46,750 bases of DNA from an uncultured Clostridia bacterium (GCA_934647305.1 CAKUFI010000014.1:1-46750); one strand, 5' to 3'; shown: positions 7,645 to 23,178, numbered from the stretch's first letter. Notes: a model not told the origin generated them from the letters alone. Numbers and translations: made by a program.

Positions 7645-8331
7645 TTAGAACTTCAGGGTGTTGAGCTTGATGCCGGGGCCCATGGTGCTGGACACGACCG
7701 CAGAGCGGATGTAGGTGCCCTTCGCAGTGGCGGGCTTGGCCTTGATGACCGCGTCCATCAGGGTGCGCAGGTTCTCGCCGAGCTGCTGCTCAGTGAAGGA
7801 AGCCTTGCCGATGGGGCAGTGGATGATGGCGGTCTTGTCCACACGGTACTCAACCTTACCGGCCTTGCTCTCATGGACAGCCTTAGCGACGTCCATGGTC
7901 ACGGTGCCGGTCTTCGGGTTGGGCATCAGGCCCTTGGGGCCCAGGACGCGGCCCAGACGGCCGACCAGACCCATCATGTCGGGCGTGGCGATACAGACGT
8001 CGAAGCCGAACCAACCGCCCTGAATCTTGGCGATCATGTCCTCAGCGCCCACGAAGTCCGCACCGGCTGCAGCGGCCTCATTGGCCTTCTCGCCCTTCGC
8101 GATGACCAGGACGGACACGGTCTTGCCGGTGCCGTTGGGCAGCACGACGGTGCCGCGAACCTGCTGATCCGCGTGGCGGGGGTCAACGCCCAGACGCAGG
8201 GAAACCTCGATGGTTTCATCGAACTTGGCCTTCGCGGTCTGCTTGACCAGGGCGACGAGCTCGTCGGGATCGTACTGCTTGGTAGAGTCGATCAGCTTAA
8301 CACTGTCGATATATTTCTTGCCTTTGCTCAT
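7645..8331 (-). CDS. rplA: 50S ribosomal protein L1
   Basis: A 228-aa ribosomal protein of the L1 stalk, binding 23S rRNA and helping E-site tRNA release; in many bacteria it also represses its own message. Recognisable L1 segments include GTVVLPNGTGKT, GLVGRLGRVLGPKGLMPNPK and the GTVTMDVAKAV stretch. The ATG at 8331 follows GGAGG by six bases and gives the normal N-terminus MSKGKKYIDS. The frame extends upstream to a GTG at 8373, but that lies inside a probable L1-binding leader. It is the last gene of the operon, ending before a strong terminator. rplJ-rplL, which normally follow, are absent. Confidence 0.97.
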   Translation of the reverse strand: MSKGKKYIDSVKLIDSTKQYDPDELVALVKQTAKAKFDETIEVSLRLGVDPRHADQQVRGTVVLPNGTGKTVSVLVIAKGEKANEAAAAGADFVGAEDMIAKIQGGWFGFDVCIATPDMMGLVGRLGRVLGPKGLMPNPKTGTVTMDVAKAVHESKAGKVEYRVDKTAIIHCPIGKASFTEQQLGENLRTLMDAVIKAKPATAKGTYIRSAVVSSTMGPGIKLNTLKF

Positions 8332-8344
8332 TTTTATCCTCCTC

Positions 8345-8373
8345 GTGGTACAATCGGCGCTAAGTCCTCCCAC
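8345..8373 (-). promoter_or_regulatory. Candidate L1-binding leader upstream of rplA
   Basis: On the minus strand a GTGGGAGG...TACCAC motif lies just before the rplA ribosome site. GTGG and CCAC can pair around an asymmetric bulge containing GGAGG. It resembles the L1 site mimic known in L11-L1 operons, and a similar motif precedes rplK (8836-8869). Confidence 0.55.
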
Positions 8374-8386
8374 TATCTATAAACCG

Positions 8387-8812
8387 TCAGTCTACGACTT
8401 CGACACCCATGGAACGGGCGGTGCCCGCGACCATGCTCATAGCCGCCTCGACGCTGGCCGCGTTGAGGTCGGGCATCTTCAGCTCGGCGATCTCCTTAAC
8501 CTGCGCCTTGGTGATCTTGGCCACCTTGTCGCGGTTGGGACGACCGGAAGCGTGCTCCAGACCGCAGGCCTTCTTGATCAGAACGGCGGCCGGGGGAGTC
8601 TTGGTGATGAAGGTGAACGAACGGTCCTGATAAACGGTAATAACTACCGGGATGACCAGACCGATCTGCTTGGCCGTACGATCGTTGAACTCCTTGCAGA
8701 AGCCGGGGATGTTCACGCCGTGCTGACCCAGCGCGGGACCGATAGGCGGCGCGGGGGTCGCTTTACCGGCATTGACCTGCAGCTTGATAAGCGCAGTGAC
8801 TTTCTTTGCCAT
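8387..8812 (-). CDS. rplK: 50S ribosomal protein L11
   Basis: A 141-aa protein of the GTPase-associated centre that binds 23S rRNA near the factor site and contacts EF-G and RelA. The N-terminal domain (KLQVNAGKATPAPPIGPALGQHGVNI, prolines included) and the C-terminal RNA-binding domain (GPNRDKVAKITKAQVKEIAE-like region, then SMVAGTARSMGVEV) are intact. Length is the family norm when the ATG at 8812 is used; GGAGGAAG lies in front. It sits between nusG and rplA in the classic order. A hairpin and an L1-like motif precede it. Confidence 0.97.
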   Translation of the reverse strand: MAKKVTALIKLQVNAGKATPAPPIGPALGQHGVNIPGFCKEFNDRTAKQIGLVIPVVITVYQDRSFTFITKTPPAAVLIKKACGLEHASGRPNRDKVAKITKAQVKEIAELKMPDLNAASVEAAMSMVAGTARSMGVEVVD

Positions 8813-8835
8813 AGGGACTTCCTCCTTAATCGTAT

Positions 8836-8869
8836 GTGGTGTAGCGGAACGCGCCTGCGTCCCTCCCAC
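8836..8869 (-). promoter_or_regulatory. Candidate L1-binding leader upstream of rplK
   Basis: The minus strand carries GTGGGAGG, a G/C-rich middle and ACCAC, a second copy of the motif found before rplA. GTGG/CCAC closure and the GGAGG bulge are shared, while the middle differs. This suggests autogenous control of rplK-rplA by L1; not proven here. Confidence 0.5.
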
Positions 8870-8875
8870 TTCCTG

Positions 8876-8895
8876 AAAACCCCGCGTAGGCGGGG
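8876..8895 (-). terminator. Hairpin with short T-run between nusG and rplK
   Basis: CCCCGC-CTAC-GCGGGG followed by TTTTC on the minus strand. The U-tract is short, so it is more likely an attenuator or partial terminator than a full stop between nusG and rplK. Confidence 0.55.
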
Positions 8896-8923
8896 ATAAT
8901 CAAGCGTTCTTTCGGCCAGACGG

Positions 8924-9451
8924 TTATCCGACGCGCTGAACCTGATCGTAATCAAGCTCGACAGGCACGTCGCGGCCGAACATGGAAACAACGACACTGA
9001 TCTTCTGGCGAATGGTGTCGATGTCCGTCACCTTGCCCACCTGATCCTCGAGAGGACCGGACAGCACGCGGACGTCTTCGCCCACCGCAATATCAATGCT
9101 GACGGCGGTTCTGTTGATGCTGGCCTCGATTTCGGGGTCGCTCAACGGAATCGGACGGGATCCCGGGCCCACAAAGCCGGTCACACCGCGCGTGTTGCGC
9201 ACGATATACCATGCCTCGTCCGTCATGATCATCTTGACCATGACATAGCCGGGGAAGATTTTGCGCTGAACCGTATGGCGCTTGCCGTTACGGATCTCTT
9301 CAACCTCTTCAATCGGAATCGCGACTTCCTGAATCAGGTGCTGCAGGCCGTTATTCTCAACGGATTTCTCAAGATTGACCTTGACCTTGTTCTCATAACC
9401 CGAGTAGGTATGCACCACATACCACTGGGCGGTTTCAGCTTGATCAGCCAT
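8924..9451 (-). CDS. nusG: Transcription elongation factor NusG
   Basis: A 175-aa factor that binds RNA polymerase and modulates pausing and, in some species, Rho. The NGN domain (about 9-115) begins with WYVVHTYSGYENKVK and includes FPGYVMVKM and VRNTRGVTGFVG. The C-terminal KOW domain contains VRVLSGPLEDQVGKV. The start at 9451 follows GGGAG. It lies 14 bp after secE in the common secE-nusG pair. Confidence 0.97.
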   Translation of the reverse strand: MADQAETAQWYVVHTYSGYENKVKVNLEKSVENNGLQHLIQEVAIPIEEVEEIRNGKRHTVQRKIFPGYVMVKMIMTDEAWYIVRNTRGVTGFVGPGSRPIPLSDPEIEASINRTAVSIDIAVGEDVRVLSGPLEDQVGKVTDIDTIRQKISVVVSMFGRDVPVELDYDQVQRVG

Positions 9452-9465
9452 ATTGCAACTCCCGA

Positions 9466-9723
9466 TTACTTGGTGATCAGCTGCACGAGGGCAGCCGCGC
9501 CGCTGTCAATCACAAAGACGACGATGCCCATCGCGACGATGAACGCCAGCACCACCAGGGTGTAGTTGATCAAAGCCGACTTCGTGGGCCAGGTGACCTT
9601 CTTCAGCTCGGCGATCATTTCCTTCACGCTGGTATAGATCGACAGACCTATCCGCTTGAAGAACTGACCCACCTTGACAAAGAAGTTGCCCTTGTTTTCT
9701 TTCTTCGTGGTAGTCGTGGCCAT
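9466..9723 (-). CDS. secE: Protein translocase subunit SecE
   Basis: An 85-aa small subunit of the SecYEG channel. A charged N-terminus is followed by the conserved amphipathic region (ELKKVTWPT) and one C-terminal membrane helix (about 55-78). The ATG at 9723 is preferred over a GTG three codons earlier because AAGGA is well spaced from the ATG but nearly touches the GTG. Single-helix form is typical of Gram-positive bacteria. Between rpmG and nusG. Confidence 0.94.
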   Translation of the reverse strand: MATTTTKKENKGNFFVKVGQFFKRIGLSIYTSVKEMIAELKKVTWPTKSALINYTLVVLAFIVAMGIVVFVIDSGAAALVQLITK

Positions 9724-9760
9724 TTGATTCACATCCTTGCAGCCAATTTCGCTAGGTAGA

Positions 9761-9922
9761 TTATCGGGTTTCCTTGTGCGCAGTGTGCTTCTTGCAGAAG
9801 CGGCAGTACTTGCTCATCTCCAGGCGATCCGGATCGTTCTTCTTGTTCTTGATGGTATTATAATTGCGCTGCTTGCACTCGGTGCAGGCCAGCGTAACCT
9901 TAACACGCTTATCAGATGCCAT
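9761..9922 (-). CDS. rpmG: 50S ribosomal protein L33 (zinc-binding form)
   Basis: A 53-aa gene. The protein begins MASDKRVKVTLACTECKQRN and has CTEC and CRFC pairs that bind zinc, marking it as the C+ type of L33. The NYNTIKNKKNDPDRLEMSKYC stretch is characteristic. An AGGAGG site precedes the ATG. It is the first gene of rpmG-secE-nusG-rplK-rplA, read from the promoter at 9989-10017. No tRNA gene lies between rpmG and secE, although one is often found there in other Firmicutes. Confidence 0.95.
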   Translation of the reverse strand: MASDKRVKVTLACTECKQRNYNTIKNKKNDPDRLEMSKYCRFCKKHTAHKETR

Positions 9923-9988
9923 GCTTGACACCTCCTGTTATATAGAGTTTGGGCGAACGCATTGCATACTACTCAAGCATGCCTAAAT

Positions 9989-10017
9989 ACTCTACCATAT
10001 TCTCGCCCGCTTGTCAA
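9989..10017 (-). promoter_or_regulatory. Promoter of rpmG-secE-nusG-rplK-rplA
   Basis: Minus-strand TTGACA (10012-10017), a 17-bp spacer and TAGAGT (9989-9994). The perfect -35 and correct spacing support it; it begins about 70 bp upstream of rpmG and just after the tuf terminator. Confidence 0.85.
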
Positions 10018-10075
10018 CTGTATTTGCGCGGATTTTTACCAGTTATAACATTGCAGCCCGCGTTTTCCCCGCCGC

Positions 10076-10108
10076 AATAAAAAGGCGGAGCGGGTTAAAG
10101 CCCGCTCC
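10076..10108 (-). terminator. Intrinsic terminator after tuf
   Basis: GGAGCGGG and CCCGCTCC pair around a six-base loop on the minus strand and are followed by GCCTTTTTATT. It ends the str operon 30 bp past tuf. Confidence 0.93.
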
Positions 10109-10138
10109 AACCCATTTCTGTGATTCGTGAGGCTCGAA

Positions 10139-11353
10139 TTACTCGAGGATCTTGGTCACGACGCCGGAACCCACGGTACGGCCGCCTTCACGGATAGCGA
10201 AACGCAGGCCGACTTCGCAGGCGATGGGGGTGATCAGGGTGACTTCCATGTCGATGTTGTCACCCGGAATGACCATCTCGATGCCGTCGGGCAGCTTGAT
10301 GTTGCCGGTCACGTCCGTCGTACGGAAGTAGAACTGAGGACGATAGCCGTTGAAGAAGGGGGTATGACGGCCGCCTTCTTCCTTGGTCAGCACGTACACC
10401 TGGCCGATGAAGTGGGTGTGCGGATGAATCGAACCGGGCTTCGCCAGAACCTGGCCGCGCTCGATCTCGTTGCGCTGAATGCCGCGCAGCAGCACGCCGA
10501 TGTTGTCGCCCGCCTCCGCGAAGTCCAGGAGCTTGCGGAACATCTCAACGCCGGTCACGACGGTGGTCTTCTTCTCGGTGCTCAGACCAACGATTTCCAC
10601 GGTGTCGGAAACCTTCACCATACCGCGCTCCACACGGCCGGTCGCCACGGTGCCGCGGCCGGTGATGGAGAACACGTCTTCAACAGGCATCAGGAAGGGC
10701 TTGTCGGTGTCGCGCTCCGGATCCGGAATGTAGCTGTCGACAGCCTCCATCAGCTCGAAAATGCACTTGCACTCGGGCGCGTTGTCCACGTCCTCGCCGC
10801 CGTTCATCACGTACTCCAGAGCCTTCAGCGCCGAGCCGCGGATGATCGGCAAATCGTCGCCCGGGAACTCGTAGCTGTTCAGCAGCTCGCGAACTTCCAT
10901 CTCGACCAGCTCGAGCAGCTCCTCATCGTCGACCATGTCGGTCTTGTTCAGGAACACGATGATGTACTGCACGCCGACCTGGTGGGCCAGCAGGATGTGC
11001 TCACGGGTCTGGGGCATCGGGCCGTCCGCAGCGGACACGACCAGGATCGCGCCGTCCATCTGCGCAGCGCCGGTGATCATGTTCTTCACGTAGTCGGCGT
11101 GGCCGGGGCAGTCCACGTGCGCGTAGTGACGCTTGTCGGTCTCGTACTCGACGTGCGCGGTGTTGATCGTGATACCACGAGCCTTCTCTTCGGGCGCCTT
11201 GTCGATTTCGTCGTAGCGCATGGCCGTCGCGCCGCCGTGCTTCGCCAGCACCATCGTGATGGCCGCCGTCAGGGTCGTCTTGCCGTGGTCGACGTGTCCA
11301 ATGGTACCCACGTTTACGTGGGGCTTCTTACGCTCAAACTTTGCCTTTGCCAT
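10139..11353 (-). CDS. tuf: Elongation factor Tu
   Basis: A 404-aa GTPase that delivers aminoacyl-tRNA to the ribosome. The G1 loop GHVDHGKT, the switch II DCPGH, G4 NKTD and G5 SALK are intact in the first domain; the two beta-barrel domains follow (GRGTVATGRVERG, and the C-terminal GGRTVGSGVV). Length is normal. It is the last gene of rplGB-rpsL-rpsG-fusA-tuf, 30 bp after fusA and before an intrinsic terminator. Confidence 0.98.
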   Translation of the reverse strand: MAKAKFERKKPHVNVGTIGHVDHGKTTLTAAITMVLAKHGGATAMRYDEIDKAPEEKARGITINTAHVEYETDKRHYAHVDCPGHADYVKNMITGAAQMDGAILVVSAADGPMPQTREHILLAHQVGVQYIIVFLNKTDMVDDEELLELVEMEVRELLNSYEFPGDDLPIIRGSALKALEYVMNGGEDVDNAPECKCIFELMEAVDSYIPDPERDTDKPFLMPVEDVFSITGRGTVATGRVERGMVKVSDTVEIVGLSTEKKTTVVTGVEMFRKLLDFAEAGDNIGVLLRGIQRNEIERGQVLAKPGSIHPHTHFIGQVYVLTKEEGGRHTPFFNGYRPQFYFRTTDVTGNIKLPDGIEMVIPGDNIDMEVTLITPIACEVGLRFAIREGGRTVGSGVVTKILE

Positions 11354-11383
11354 TTTGAGTAGTCCTCCTATGAGAATGATTGA

Positions 11384-13456
11384 TTAGTCCTTAATGCCCA
11401 GCACCTTGTTGGCAATAGAGCGCGGCACCTCTTCGTAATGCTCAAACTGCATAGTGTAGTTGCCGCGGCCCTGGGTGCGGGAGCGCAGGTCGGTTGCATA
11501 GCCGAACATGGAGGCCAGGGGCACGATGGCGCGGATGGACTGCAGACCCGCATGTCCGTCCATGCCCTCGATGCGGCCGCGGCGGCCGTTCAGGTCGCCC
11601 ATGACGTCGCCCATGTAATCCTCGGGCACAACAACCTCGACGCGCATCATCGGCTCGAGCAGGCATTCGTCGGCCTTCTTGAGGGCCTCCTTGAGAGCCA
11701 TGGAACCGGCAATCTTGAACGCCATTTCGGAGGAGTCGACCTCGTGATAGGAGCCGTCGTAGACGGACACATGGAAGTCAACCACTTCGAAGCCGCCCAG
11801 CAGGCCGTTCTTGGCCGCCTCGCGGATACCGGCGTCGATCGGCCCAATGAACTCCTTGGGAATGGAGCCGCCGATGGTATCGTTGCTGAAGGAGTAACCC
11901 TCGCCGGGCTTGGCGGGAGTAACCTCGATCCAGCAGTGGCCGTACTGGCCGTGACCGCCGGTCTGGCGCTTGAACAGGCCCTCGGCCTTCGCCGCCTTGC
12001 GGATGGTTTCTTTATAGGCAACCTGGGGCGCGCCGACGGTGGCTTCCACCTTGAACTCGCGCAGCAGGCGGTCTACGATGATCTCCAGATGGAGCTCGCC
12101 CATGCCGGCGATGATGGTCTGACCCGTCTGCTCGTCGGTATAGGTCTTGAAGGTGGGGTCTTCCTCGGCCAGGCGAACCAGCGCCAGACCCATCTTCTCC
12201 TGACCAGCCTTGGTCTTGGGCTCGATGGCGACCTGGATAACCGGCTCCGGGAACTCCATGGATTCCAGCACGATGGGGGCCTTCTCGTCGCACAGGCTGT
12301 TGCCGGTCGTGGTGTCCTTGAAGCCCACAATGCCGACGATGTCGCCCGCGCGCACCTCATCGACTTCCTCGCGGTGGTTGGCGTGCATGCGCAGGATACG
12401 GCCCACTCGCTCGCGCTTGCCCTTGGAGGAGTTATAGACATAGCTGCCGGAGGTCAGCACGCCGGAATAGACGCGCACGAACGCCAGCTTGCCCACGAAG
12501 GGGTCAGCCATGATCTTGAAGGCAAGGGCGGAGAAGGGAGCGTCGTCGGAGGGCTCACGGGTGAGCTCTTCCTTGCCGTCCACAGAGGTGCCCTTGACCG
12601 CGCCGATGTCCAGCGGAGAAGGCAGGTAGTCCACGACCGCGTCCAGCAGGGGCTGCACGCCCTTGTTGCGGTAAGAGGTGCCGCACAGCACGGGAGTGAG
12701 CTTGCCGGCGATGGTGGCGCGGCGGATGGCCTTCTTCAGTTCGTCGATGGTGGGTTCTTCCTCCATCATGAACTTTTCCATCATTTCGTCGTCCGCCTCG
12801 GCGACCGCTTCGATCAGGTTGGCGCGATACAGCTCGGCCTCTTCCTTCATCTCGGCGGGGATTTCGCTCTCCTCCATCACGTTGCCCAAGTCATCCTTAT
12901 AGATCTCGGCCTTCATGTTGATCAGGTCGATCAGGCCCACGAAGGTCGCCTCGGAGCCGATGGGCAGCTGGATGGGGGCCGCGTTGGCCTTCAGACGATC
13001 GTGCATCATGTCCACGACGCGGAAGAAGTCCGCGCCCATGATGTCCATCTTGTTGACGTAGGCAATGCGGGGAACGCCGTACTTGGTCGCCTGATGCCAG
13101 ACGGTCTCAGACTGGGGTTCCACGCCGCCCTTCGCACAGAAAACGGCGACAGCACCATCCAGAACTCGCAGAGAACGCTCGACTTCAACGGTGAAGTCCA
13201 CGTGACCAGGAGTGTCGATGATGTTAATCTGGTGCTTACGCCATTCACAGGTGGTGGCAGCGGAGGTGATGGTGATACCACGCTCCTGCTCCTGCTCCAT
13301 CCAGTCCATGGTCGCGGCGCCTTCATGAGTTTCACCGAGCTTATGCGTGCGTCCGGTGTAGAACAGAATACGCTCGGTGGTAGTGGTCTTACCGGCGTCA
13401 ATATGAGCCATGATGCCGATATTGCGCACATGCTCAAGCGGATGAGATCTCGACAC
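11384..13456 (-). CDS. fusA: Elongation factor G
   Basis: A 690-aa translocation GTPase. G motifs AHIDAGKTTTTERILFYTG, DTPGHVDF and NKMD are present; domains II-V follow with QTGGHGQYGHCWIEV and GRRGRIEGM typical of EF-G. Translation starts at a GTG (13456) with AAAGGGG seven bases upstream, giving MSRSHPLEHVRNIGIMAHID, the normal start of bacterial EF-G. It lies between rpsG and tuf as in other Firmicutes. Confidence 0.98.
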   Translation of the reverse strand: MSRSHPLEHVRNIGIMAHIDAGKTTTTERILFYTGRTHKLGETHEGAATMDWMEQEQERGITITSAATTCEWRKHQINIIDTPGHVDFTVEVERSLRVLDGAVAVFCAKGGVEPQSETVWHQATKYGVPRIAYVNKMDIMGADFFRVVDMMHDRLKANAAPIQLPIGSEATFVGLIDLINMKAEIYKDDLGNVMEESEIPAEMKEEAELYRANLIEAVAEADDEMMEKFMMEEEPTIDELKKAIRRATIAGKLTPVLCGTSYRNKGVQPLLDAVVDYLPSPLDIGAVKGTSVDGKEELTREPSDDAPFSALAFKIMADPFVGKLAFVRVYSGVLTSGSYVYNSSKGKRERVGRILRMHANHREEVDEVRAGDIVGIVGFKDTTTGNSLCDEKAPIVLESMEFPEPVIQVAIEPKTKAGQEKMGLALVRLAEEDPTFKTYTDEQTGQTIIAGMGELHLEIIVDRLLREFKVEATVGAPQVAYKETIRKAAKAEGLFKRQTGGHGQYGHCWIEVTPAKPGEGYSFSNDTIGGSIPKEFIGPIDAGIREAAKNGLLGGFEVVDFHVSVYDGSYHEVDSSEMAFKIAGSMALKEALKKADECLLEPMMRVEVVVPEDYMGDVMGDLNGRRGRIEGMDGHAGLQSIRAIVPLASMFGYATDLRSRTQGRGNYTMQFEHYEEVPRSIANKVLGIKD

Positions 13457-13516
13457 TGTTGTTTTTCCCCTTTCAAATTCCGTATGGTGCTGCGTTGAAA
13501 TGAATGATTTTGTGAA

Positions 13517-13987
13517 TTACCAGCGATAATGCGCGAACGCCTTGTTGGCCTCGGCGGTCTTGTGCATATCCTCGCGGCGCTTCACGGCATTACCGGTGTT
13601 GTTGGAAGCATCGATAATTTCGTTGGCCAGGCGCTCGGCCATGGTACGCTCGCTGCGCTTGCGGGCGAACATCACCAGCCAGCGCAGGGCCAGGGTCTGA
13701 CGGCGCTCGGGACGAATCTCGATAGGCACCTGGTAGGTGGCGCCGCCGACTCGGCGGGCCTTGACTTCCAGAGAGGGCATGATGTTGGCCATGGCGGCAT
13801 TGAACACTTCCATCGCGTCCTTGCCGGCCTTCTCGGCGACCGCATCAAGCGCCTCATAGCAAACGGTCTGCGCGACGCCGCGCTTGCCGTCGTACATAAC
13901 CTGGTTGATCAGCTTGGTGATCACAACATTATTATAGACCGGATCCGCGAGAACCTCGCGCTTCGGAATAAATCCACGTCTGGGCAT
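13517..13987 (-). CDS. rpsG: 30S ribosomal protein S7
   Basis: A 156-aa primary 16S rRNA-binding protein that nucleates the 30S head. MPRRGFIPKREVLADPVYNN at the start and NKAFAHYRW at the end are typical; the RRVGGATYQVPIEIRPERR beta-hairpin region is intact. AGGAGGG precedes the ATG. The 166-bp gap to rpsL is longer than usual and G/C-rich; in E. coli the equivalent gap is where S7 binds its own mRNA, but I cannot show such a site here. Confidence 0.98.
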   Translation of the reverse strand: MPRRGFIPKREVLADPVYNNVVITKLINQVMYDGKRGVAQTVCYEALDAVAEKAGKDAMEVFNAAMANIMPSLEVKARRVGGATYQVPIEIRPERRQTLALRWLVMFARKRSERTMAERLANEIIDASNNTGNAVKRREDMHKTAEANKAFAHYRW

Positions 13988-14153
13988 TGTAGTCCCTCCT
14001 CATATTTTGGCTAAAGCGGCTTCAGTTGACAACGGAAAACCCCTCGCGGCAGTTGGCGCTACCGCTCAGTCCATCGTTCGGCCCGCGCCGCGCTTGCGCC
14101 CACGTTCCTTCAGGCGCTCCTGCGGCTCAGGAAAAAGTCAGGCAGGTCTTCTA

Positions 14154-14528
14154 TTACTTCTTGGGGCGCTTTGCGCCGTAGCGAGAACGGGCCTGCATGC
14201 GCTTGGCGACGCCGGCGGTATCCAGCGCGCCGCGGATGATGTGGTAACGGGTACCAGGCAGGTCGCGGACCTTGCCGCCGCGGATCAGCACGACCGAGTG
14301 CTCCTGCAGGTTGTGGCCGATGCCAGGAATGTAGCAGGTACCTTCGGTGGAGTTGGTCAGACGGACACGGGCGATCTTACGCAGGGCGGAGTTGGGCTTC
14401 TTGGGGGTCAGAGTCCTGACCTGAAGGCACACACCGCGCTTCTGCGGGCACTTCTGCAGAATGGGCGAATTCGACTTGGTCGTTCGCTTTTCCCTACCCT
14501 TGCGGATCAACTGGTTGATCGTGGGCAT
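14154..14528 (-). CDS. rpsL: 30S ribosomal protein S12
   Basis: A 124-aa decoding-centre protein. TPKKPNSALRKIARV and RGGKVRDLPGTRYH are intact with lysines at the classical streptomycin positions, so no resistance substitution is apparent. AGGAGGTG precedes the ATG. A TATAAT box lies about 60 bp upstream, but no good -35 accompanies it; rplGB precedes it in the same operon. Confidence 0.98.
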   Translation of the reverse strand: MPTINQLIRKGREKRTTKSNSPILQKCPQKRGVCLQVRTLTPKKPNSALRKIARVRLTNSTEGTCYIPGIGHNLQEHSVVLIRGGKVRDLPGTRYHIIRGALDTAGVAKRMQARSRYGAKRPKK

Positions 14529-14607
14529 GGAAACACCTCCTTGATTTTCTTCAGGTTGTTTTGTATTCTATGATGACCCCGCAACCCCAGGGCATTATAG
14601 ACGTTTT

Positions 14608-14853
14608 TCAGAGCCGGATGGCGGCGGCGGCGGCGCGAACCTGCACGTTGCAGATTTCGCCGAGCTGCTTCATCGAGGGAACCTCTTCATAGGGGATCCC
14701 CTTTTCCCGGCAGGCGTCATAGATCGGACGGGTCACGAAAATGTCCGCGTCGGACGCGATATAGACATGCTTGACCATGCCCTCCTGGATGGCGCGCAGC
14801 ACCTGCTTGGCGCCGACGGCCTTTCTGGGCGCTTCCTTGAGCGCAGACAGCAT
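14608..14853 (-). CDS. rplGB: L7Ae-like K-turn RNA-binding protein
   Basis: An 81-aa protein of the L7Ae/L30e fold that binds kink-turn RNA, corresponding to YbxF of Bacillus, which lies between rpoC and rpsL there. The order AVGAKQVLRAIQEGMVKHVYIASDAD then VPSMKQLGEICNV is typical. It starts with GAGGAGG seven bases before the ATG and is the first gene of the str operon, with its own promoter at 14884-14913. Confidence 0.92.
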   Translation of the reverse strand: MLSALKEAPRKAVGAKQVLRAIQEGMVKHVYIASDADIFVTRPIYDACREKGIPYEEVPSMKQLGEICNVQVRAAAAAIRL

Positions 14854-14883
14854 ACCGATCCCTCCTCACTATGCAACTTATGT

Positions 14884-14913
14884 AGTATAGCATCCTCACC
14901 TGTAAAATGTCAA
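14884..14913 (-). promoter_or_regulatory. Promoter of rplGB-rpsL-rpsG-fusA-tuf
   Basis: Minus-strand TTGACA (14908-14913), 18-bp spacer and TATACT (14884-14889), about 30 bp upstream of rplGB. It shows that the str operon has its own start, separate from rpoBC. Confidence 0.85.
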
Positions 14914-14930
14914 TCATGCGTCGATTAATT

Positions 14931-15068
14931 TTACTCATGCAAGCGAAAAAGTGCGCGGATTTCGCCCCTGCTCGCTACCCTGAGGATGCCCCTTTGCGGC
15001 GGTTTTATACGCGGCACATCCCGGCCGAAAACCAGCCGGGATGCACGCAGATATGAACTTATGAAGCG
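14931..15068. other. Spacer with one hairpin between rpoC array and str operon
   Basis: A 9-bp inverted repeat CATCCCGGC/GCCGGGATG has arms at 15017-15025 and 15035-15043. No T-run follows on either strand, so it is not a clear intrinsic terminator, though it would form in RNA read through from rpoC. No gene is visible. Confidence 0.45.
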
Positions 15069-15392
15069 GCGGCAGCAAGGGGCTGTCGGCACTGCCGACC
15101 TACAGGTCTTGCGGGGCACGGCCTTGAATCCAGCACCCATGGCAACAGGCACAGCCAACCGGCAACGCCGGCCACCAATCCGCAGGAAAACCTGCGGATT
15201 CGCAGACCTCGGCCGCTCTAATCTATGGCCGACAGATTCGTGCGGCCTCGGCGGCAGCAAGTGGAAGCCGACAGCGTCGGCTACCAATCCGCAGAGAATT
15301 CTGCGGATTCGCAGAATTCGGAAACTTCAATCTATGGTTTCCGAATTCGTCGACAGAACCGGCGGCAGCCAGTGGAAGCCGGCACTGCCGGC
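15069..15392. repeat. Composite hairpin repeat array R2, adjoining the rpoC stop
   Basis: Two full units. The first has the hairpin AATCCGCAGG/CCTGCGGATT (near 15178-15201) and then a central element at 15205-15239 whose loop is TCTAATCTATG but whose arms do not match, so it looks chimeric. The second has a perfect 12-bp central hairpin at 15314-15348 (stem GAATTCGGAAAC, loop TTCAATCTATG), a linker with AGAACCGGCGGCAG, and a terminal hairpin GCCGGC-ACT-GCCGGC ending at 15392, four bases before the rpoC stop codon. In the rpoC sense the array begins directly after the gene. Confidence 0.88.
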
Positions 15393-15396
15393 CCGG

Positions 15397-18963
<3,567 letters not shown>

Positions 18964-18995
18964 AGGGTCTTCTCTCCCTTCTATAAGCACGTCCG

Positions 18996-19021
18996 GTCGG
19001 GCGGTTTTTACGCCGCCCGAC
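18996..19021 (-). promoter_or_regulatory. Hairpin between rpoB and rpoC
   Basis: GTCGGGCGG and CCGCCCGAC form a perfect 9-bp stem with an 8-nt loop on the minus strand, lying wholly in the 72-bp space between the rpoB stop and the TTG start of rpoC. No T-run follows. It may be an RNA processing or pausing site. Confidence 0.6.
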
Positions 19022-19035
19022 ATACCTTAAAGCGA

Positions 19036-22833
<3,798 letters not shown>

Positions 22834-23019
22834 ATAAAGCAATCACCCCTCATCAGAATCGGTTGTCGTGGTTTATTGCTGACGCAGACGTGTCGTAAAT
22901 TTTTTGATAAAAATCACTTGCCAAGCCGGACGTTGCGTGGTACAATCGTTCCCGTCGGCCGGGTTTTCCGCTTTGCCGGGGAAAAAGGCGACACGAATGC
23001 GATACTACTACAATTTATT

Positions 23020-23048
23020 ATCATACCACTCGTTCCGGCGTTCGTCAA
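23020..23048 (-). promoter_or_regulatory. Promoter of rpoB-rpoC
   Basis: Minus-strand TTGACG (23043-23048), 17-bp spacer and TATGAT (23020-23025), giving a leader of about 180 nt before rpoB. The promoter directly upstream of rpoB confirms separation from any rplJL operon. Confidence 0.85.
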
Positions 23049-23113
23049 GAGCCCTCCAGGGCGTAAAATTCGCGCGTGCAGTTAACTTTTCGGAAAGTGC
23101 TCACATTTAACAC

Positions 23114-23140
23114 AAAAACGGCCCCGAACGGAGCCGTTTT
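23114..23140 (-). terminator. Intrinsic terminator after the oxidoreductase gene
   Basis: AACGGCTC and GGGCCGTT pair on the minus strand around a short loop and are followed by TTTTT. It ends the leftward oxidoreductase transcript before the rpoB promoter. Confidence 0.82.
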
Positions 23141-23178
23141 CGTCTGTTTCAGGAAATTCAATGCCGCAGGGCTATTTG

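Noticed and set aside
11438..13498. Long + strand frame opposite fusA
   Set aside because: Antisense shadow of EF-G with biased composition.
22834..23019. Leader of rpoB as an L10 or riboswitch-type regulatory RNA
   Set aside because: The leader is long, but I could not find a recognisable ribosomal-protein or riboswitch motif in it.
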